Assembly: GCA_046719185.1 (NCBI GenBank)
Contig: JBDNDK010000045.1
Location: 1 to 14,303 of the forward strand
Direction of reading: 5' to 3'
Source of the DNA: JBDNDK01 sp046719185
Lineage (GTDB): Bacteria; Armatimonadota; UBA5829
Length of the DNA: 14,303 nt
This document shows, piece by piece, positions 13,822 to 14,303 of this stretch (its first letter is position 1; the number at the start of each line of letters is the position of its first letter). The notes beneath the pieces were generated by a model. It made no database searches. It was not told where the DNA came from and saw nothing but the letters and a program-made list of their open reading frames with translations. Both the position numbers and the translations under genes were made by a program.

Positions 13822-14108
13822 AACTAATTCTGCATATTATTAAACAACTGGCAATTATTCAAAAAATTAGAAAAACACAGGGAAGTGTGGTTTGCTGGTG
13901 TGTTTGTTTGTGTACATAGCAAATAAGAATGTCATTCTAATGAGCATAGTGAATTAGAATCTAAGTAAAAAAAATTTTTTCCTAATGCTCTAAATGATAA
14001 AATTGTTAATTAGCATAAATAAACAAAAAAAGCTCCTAGCTCTCTACTAGTTATTATTTATATATTGTATTTTTCCAGCACCCAAATTCCAAATAGTGGG
14101 AGTAAAGG
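13822..14108. other. AT-rich intergenic stretch, no recognised gene
   Basis: About 290 nt with no credible coding frame on either strand. It contains the inverted repeat at 13931-13962, an A8T6 tract at 13967-13980, and a CTAG-rich segment (about 14036-14050) that on the minus strand reads AGCT-AGG-AGCT followed by seven T, a weak possible minus-strand terminator. Confidence 0.5.
13931..13962. repeat. REP-like inverted repeat element
   Basis: GTC-ATTCTAAT (13931-13941), inner GAGCATAGTGA, then ATTAGAAT-CT (13953-13962): a perfect 8-bp stem with an 11-nt centre. The layout GTCATTCT...GAGC.TAGTGA...AGAATCT closely resembles the dispersed element of the form GTCATTCTGAGC-NNAG-NGAAGAATCT that I know from many unrelated bacterial genomes, here with the stem lengthened by AAT/ATT. 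It is the only copy in this window, so repetition in the genome is inferred. Confidence 0.5.
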
Positions 14109-14264
14109 ATGCAGGGGCATATAAAGTATTACACAATTATTTGTATTATTAGTTTTTTTACTGCAGTTCTAGTATCTACTGTGGTGTGGTATGCTGTCCC
14201 TTTTTCATCTTTTCCATATAAACATGCATACGATAGGTCAGGTTGTTGTTGGTGGCGTCAATGA
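14109..14264 (+). CDS. Possible 51-residue membrane peptide (competes with minus-strand ORF)
   Basis: ATG at 14109 has a GGGAG ribosome binding site at 14098-14102, spacing 6. The product has a basic/aromatic start (MQGHIKYY) and a helix of about 20 residues (TIICIISFFTAVLVSTVVWY), then an odd Cys/Trp-rich end (SGCCWWRQ). The last third overlaps an open minus-strand frame that looks at least as protein-like, so at most one of the two is real. No family is recognised. Confidence 0.3.
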   Translation: MQGHIKYYTIICIISFFTAVLVSTVVWYAVPFSSFPYKHAYDRSGCCWWRQ

Positions 14265-14303
14265 TGAGAGGGGACATAGATACCTCCGTGAGATAAGTAG
14301 ATA
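14176..14303 (-). CDS. Possible C-terminal fragment or short gene running in from the right edge
   Basis: The minus-strand frame is open from the window edge to a TAG at 14176-14178, 41 whole codons. It contains an ATG at 14277-14275 preceded, 5 nt away, by a perfect GGAGG (complement of 14283-14287), which would give a 33-residue peptide starting MSPLIIDATNNNLTYR and ending KKGQHTTPQ. The frame is also open upstream of that ATG, so it may be the tail of a longer gene. Its composition is richer in C-ending codons (GCC, ACC, AAC, CTG) than the rest of the window. The product is hydrophilic and soluble-looking. No family is recognised. Confidence 0.35.
   Translation of the reverse strand, partial: STYLTEVSMSPLIIDATNNNLTYRMHVYMEKMKKGQHTTPQ

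Noticed and set aside
1..14303. CRISPR arrays, defence islands, prophage or insertion sequences.
   Set aside because: No regularly spaced repeats, terminal inverted repeats with target duplications, or characteristic proteins are visible.

Overview
This is a 14.3 kb stretch of a low-GC bacterial chromosome, with strong A/T third-position bias and Arg mostly AGA. It is mostly ordinary housekeeping DNA: nearly every recognisable gene belongs to a widely conserved family, and there are no transposases, phage genes or CRISPR arrays. The organism cannot be named from the sequence. Perfect CIRCE control of groES-groEL, strong AGGAGG-type ribosome binding sites, an exported SpoIID-like protein, a PilT-type ATPase, a membrane-anchored PPIase and tandem TatA proteins together suggest a free-living or host-associated low-GC lineage, possibly an uncultured diderm phylum rather than a classical spore-former. 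That placement is inference.

Layout from left to right. (1) 62-547: an extended -10 promoter and two tandem TatA-type translocase subunits. (2) 648-2650: a strong promoter, tRNA-Ala(GGC), an unrecognised exported membrane-anchored protein, and, 3 nt behind it, a PilT-family ATPase. (3) 2706-4607: a promoter, a leader hairpin, a membrane-anchored SurA/PpiD-like PPIase with C-terminal TPRs, and a textbook terminator. (4) 4627-6659: rsmI, convergent and overlapping at the stop codons with a minus-strand SpoIID-like gene. (5) 6793-8962: promoter, CIRCE, groES, groEL, terminator. (6) 9002-13632: the translation operon infC-rpmI-rplT-pheS-pheT with its own promoter. (7) 13633-14303: an AT-rich tail with hairpins, a 29-codon membrane peptide, a REP-like inverted repeat, and two mutually exclusive short ORFs on opposite strands at the edge.

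The translation block makes initiation factor 3, ribosomal proteins bL35 and bL20, and both subunits of phenylalanyl-tRNA synthetase. rsmI (16S rRNA methylation) and the alanine tRNA are also translation genes, while groESL supplies folding capacity under heat-shock control. The Tat subunits, PPIase, SpoIID-like protein, PilT and its partner all work at or beyond the inner membrane.

The points most worth a second look are: infC must start at an AUA codon; PheT is about 100 residues short because the tRNA-binding (EMAP/OB) insertion near its N terminus is absent; the 181-nt rplT-pheS gap holds several inverted repeats, one of them ending just before the pheS ribosome binding site; and the unknown membrane protein is tightly coupled to pilT. 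I did not find a convincing new multi-gene system.
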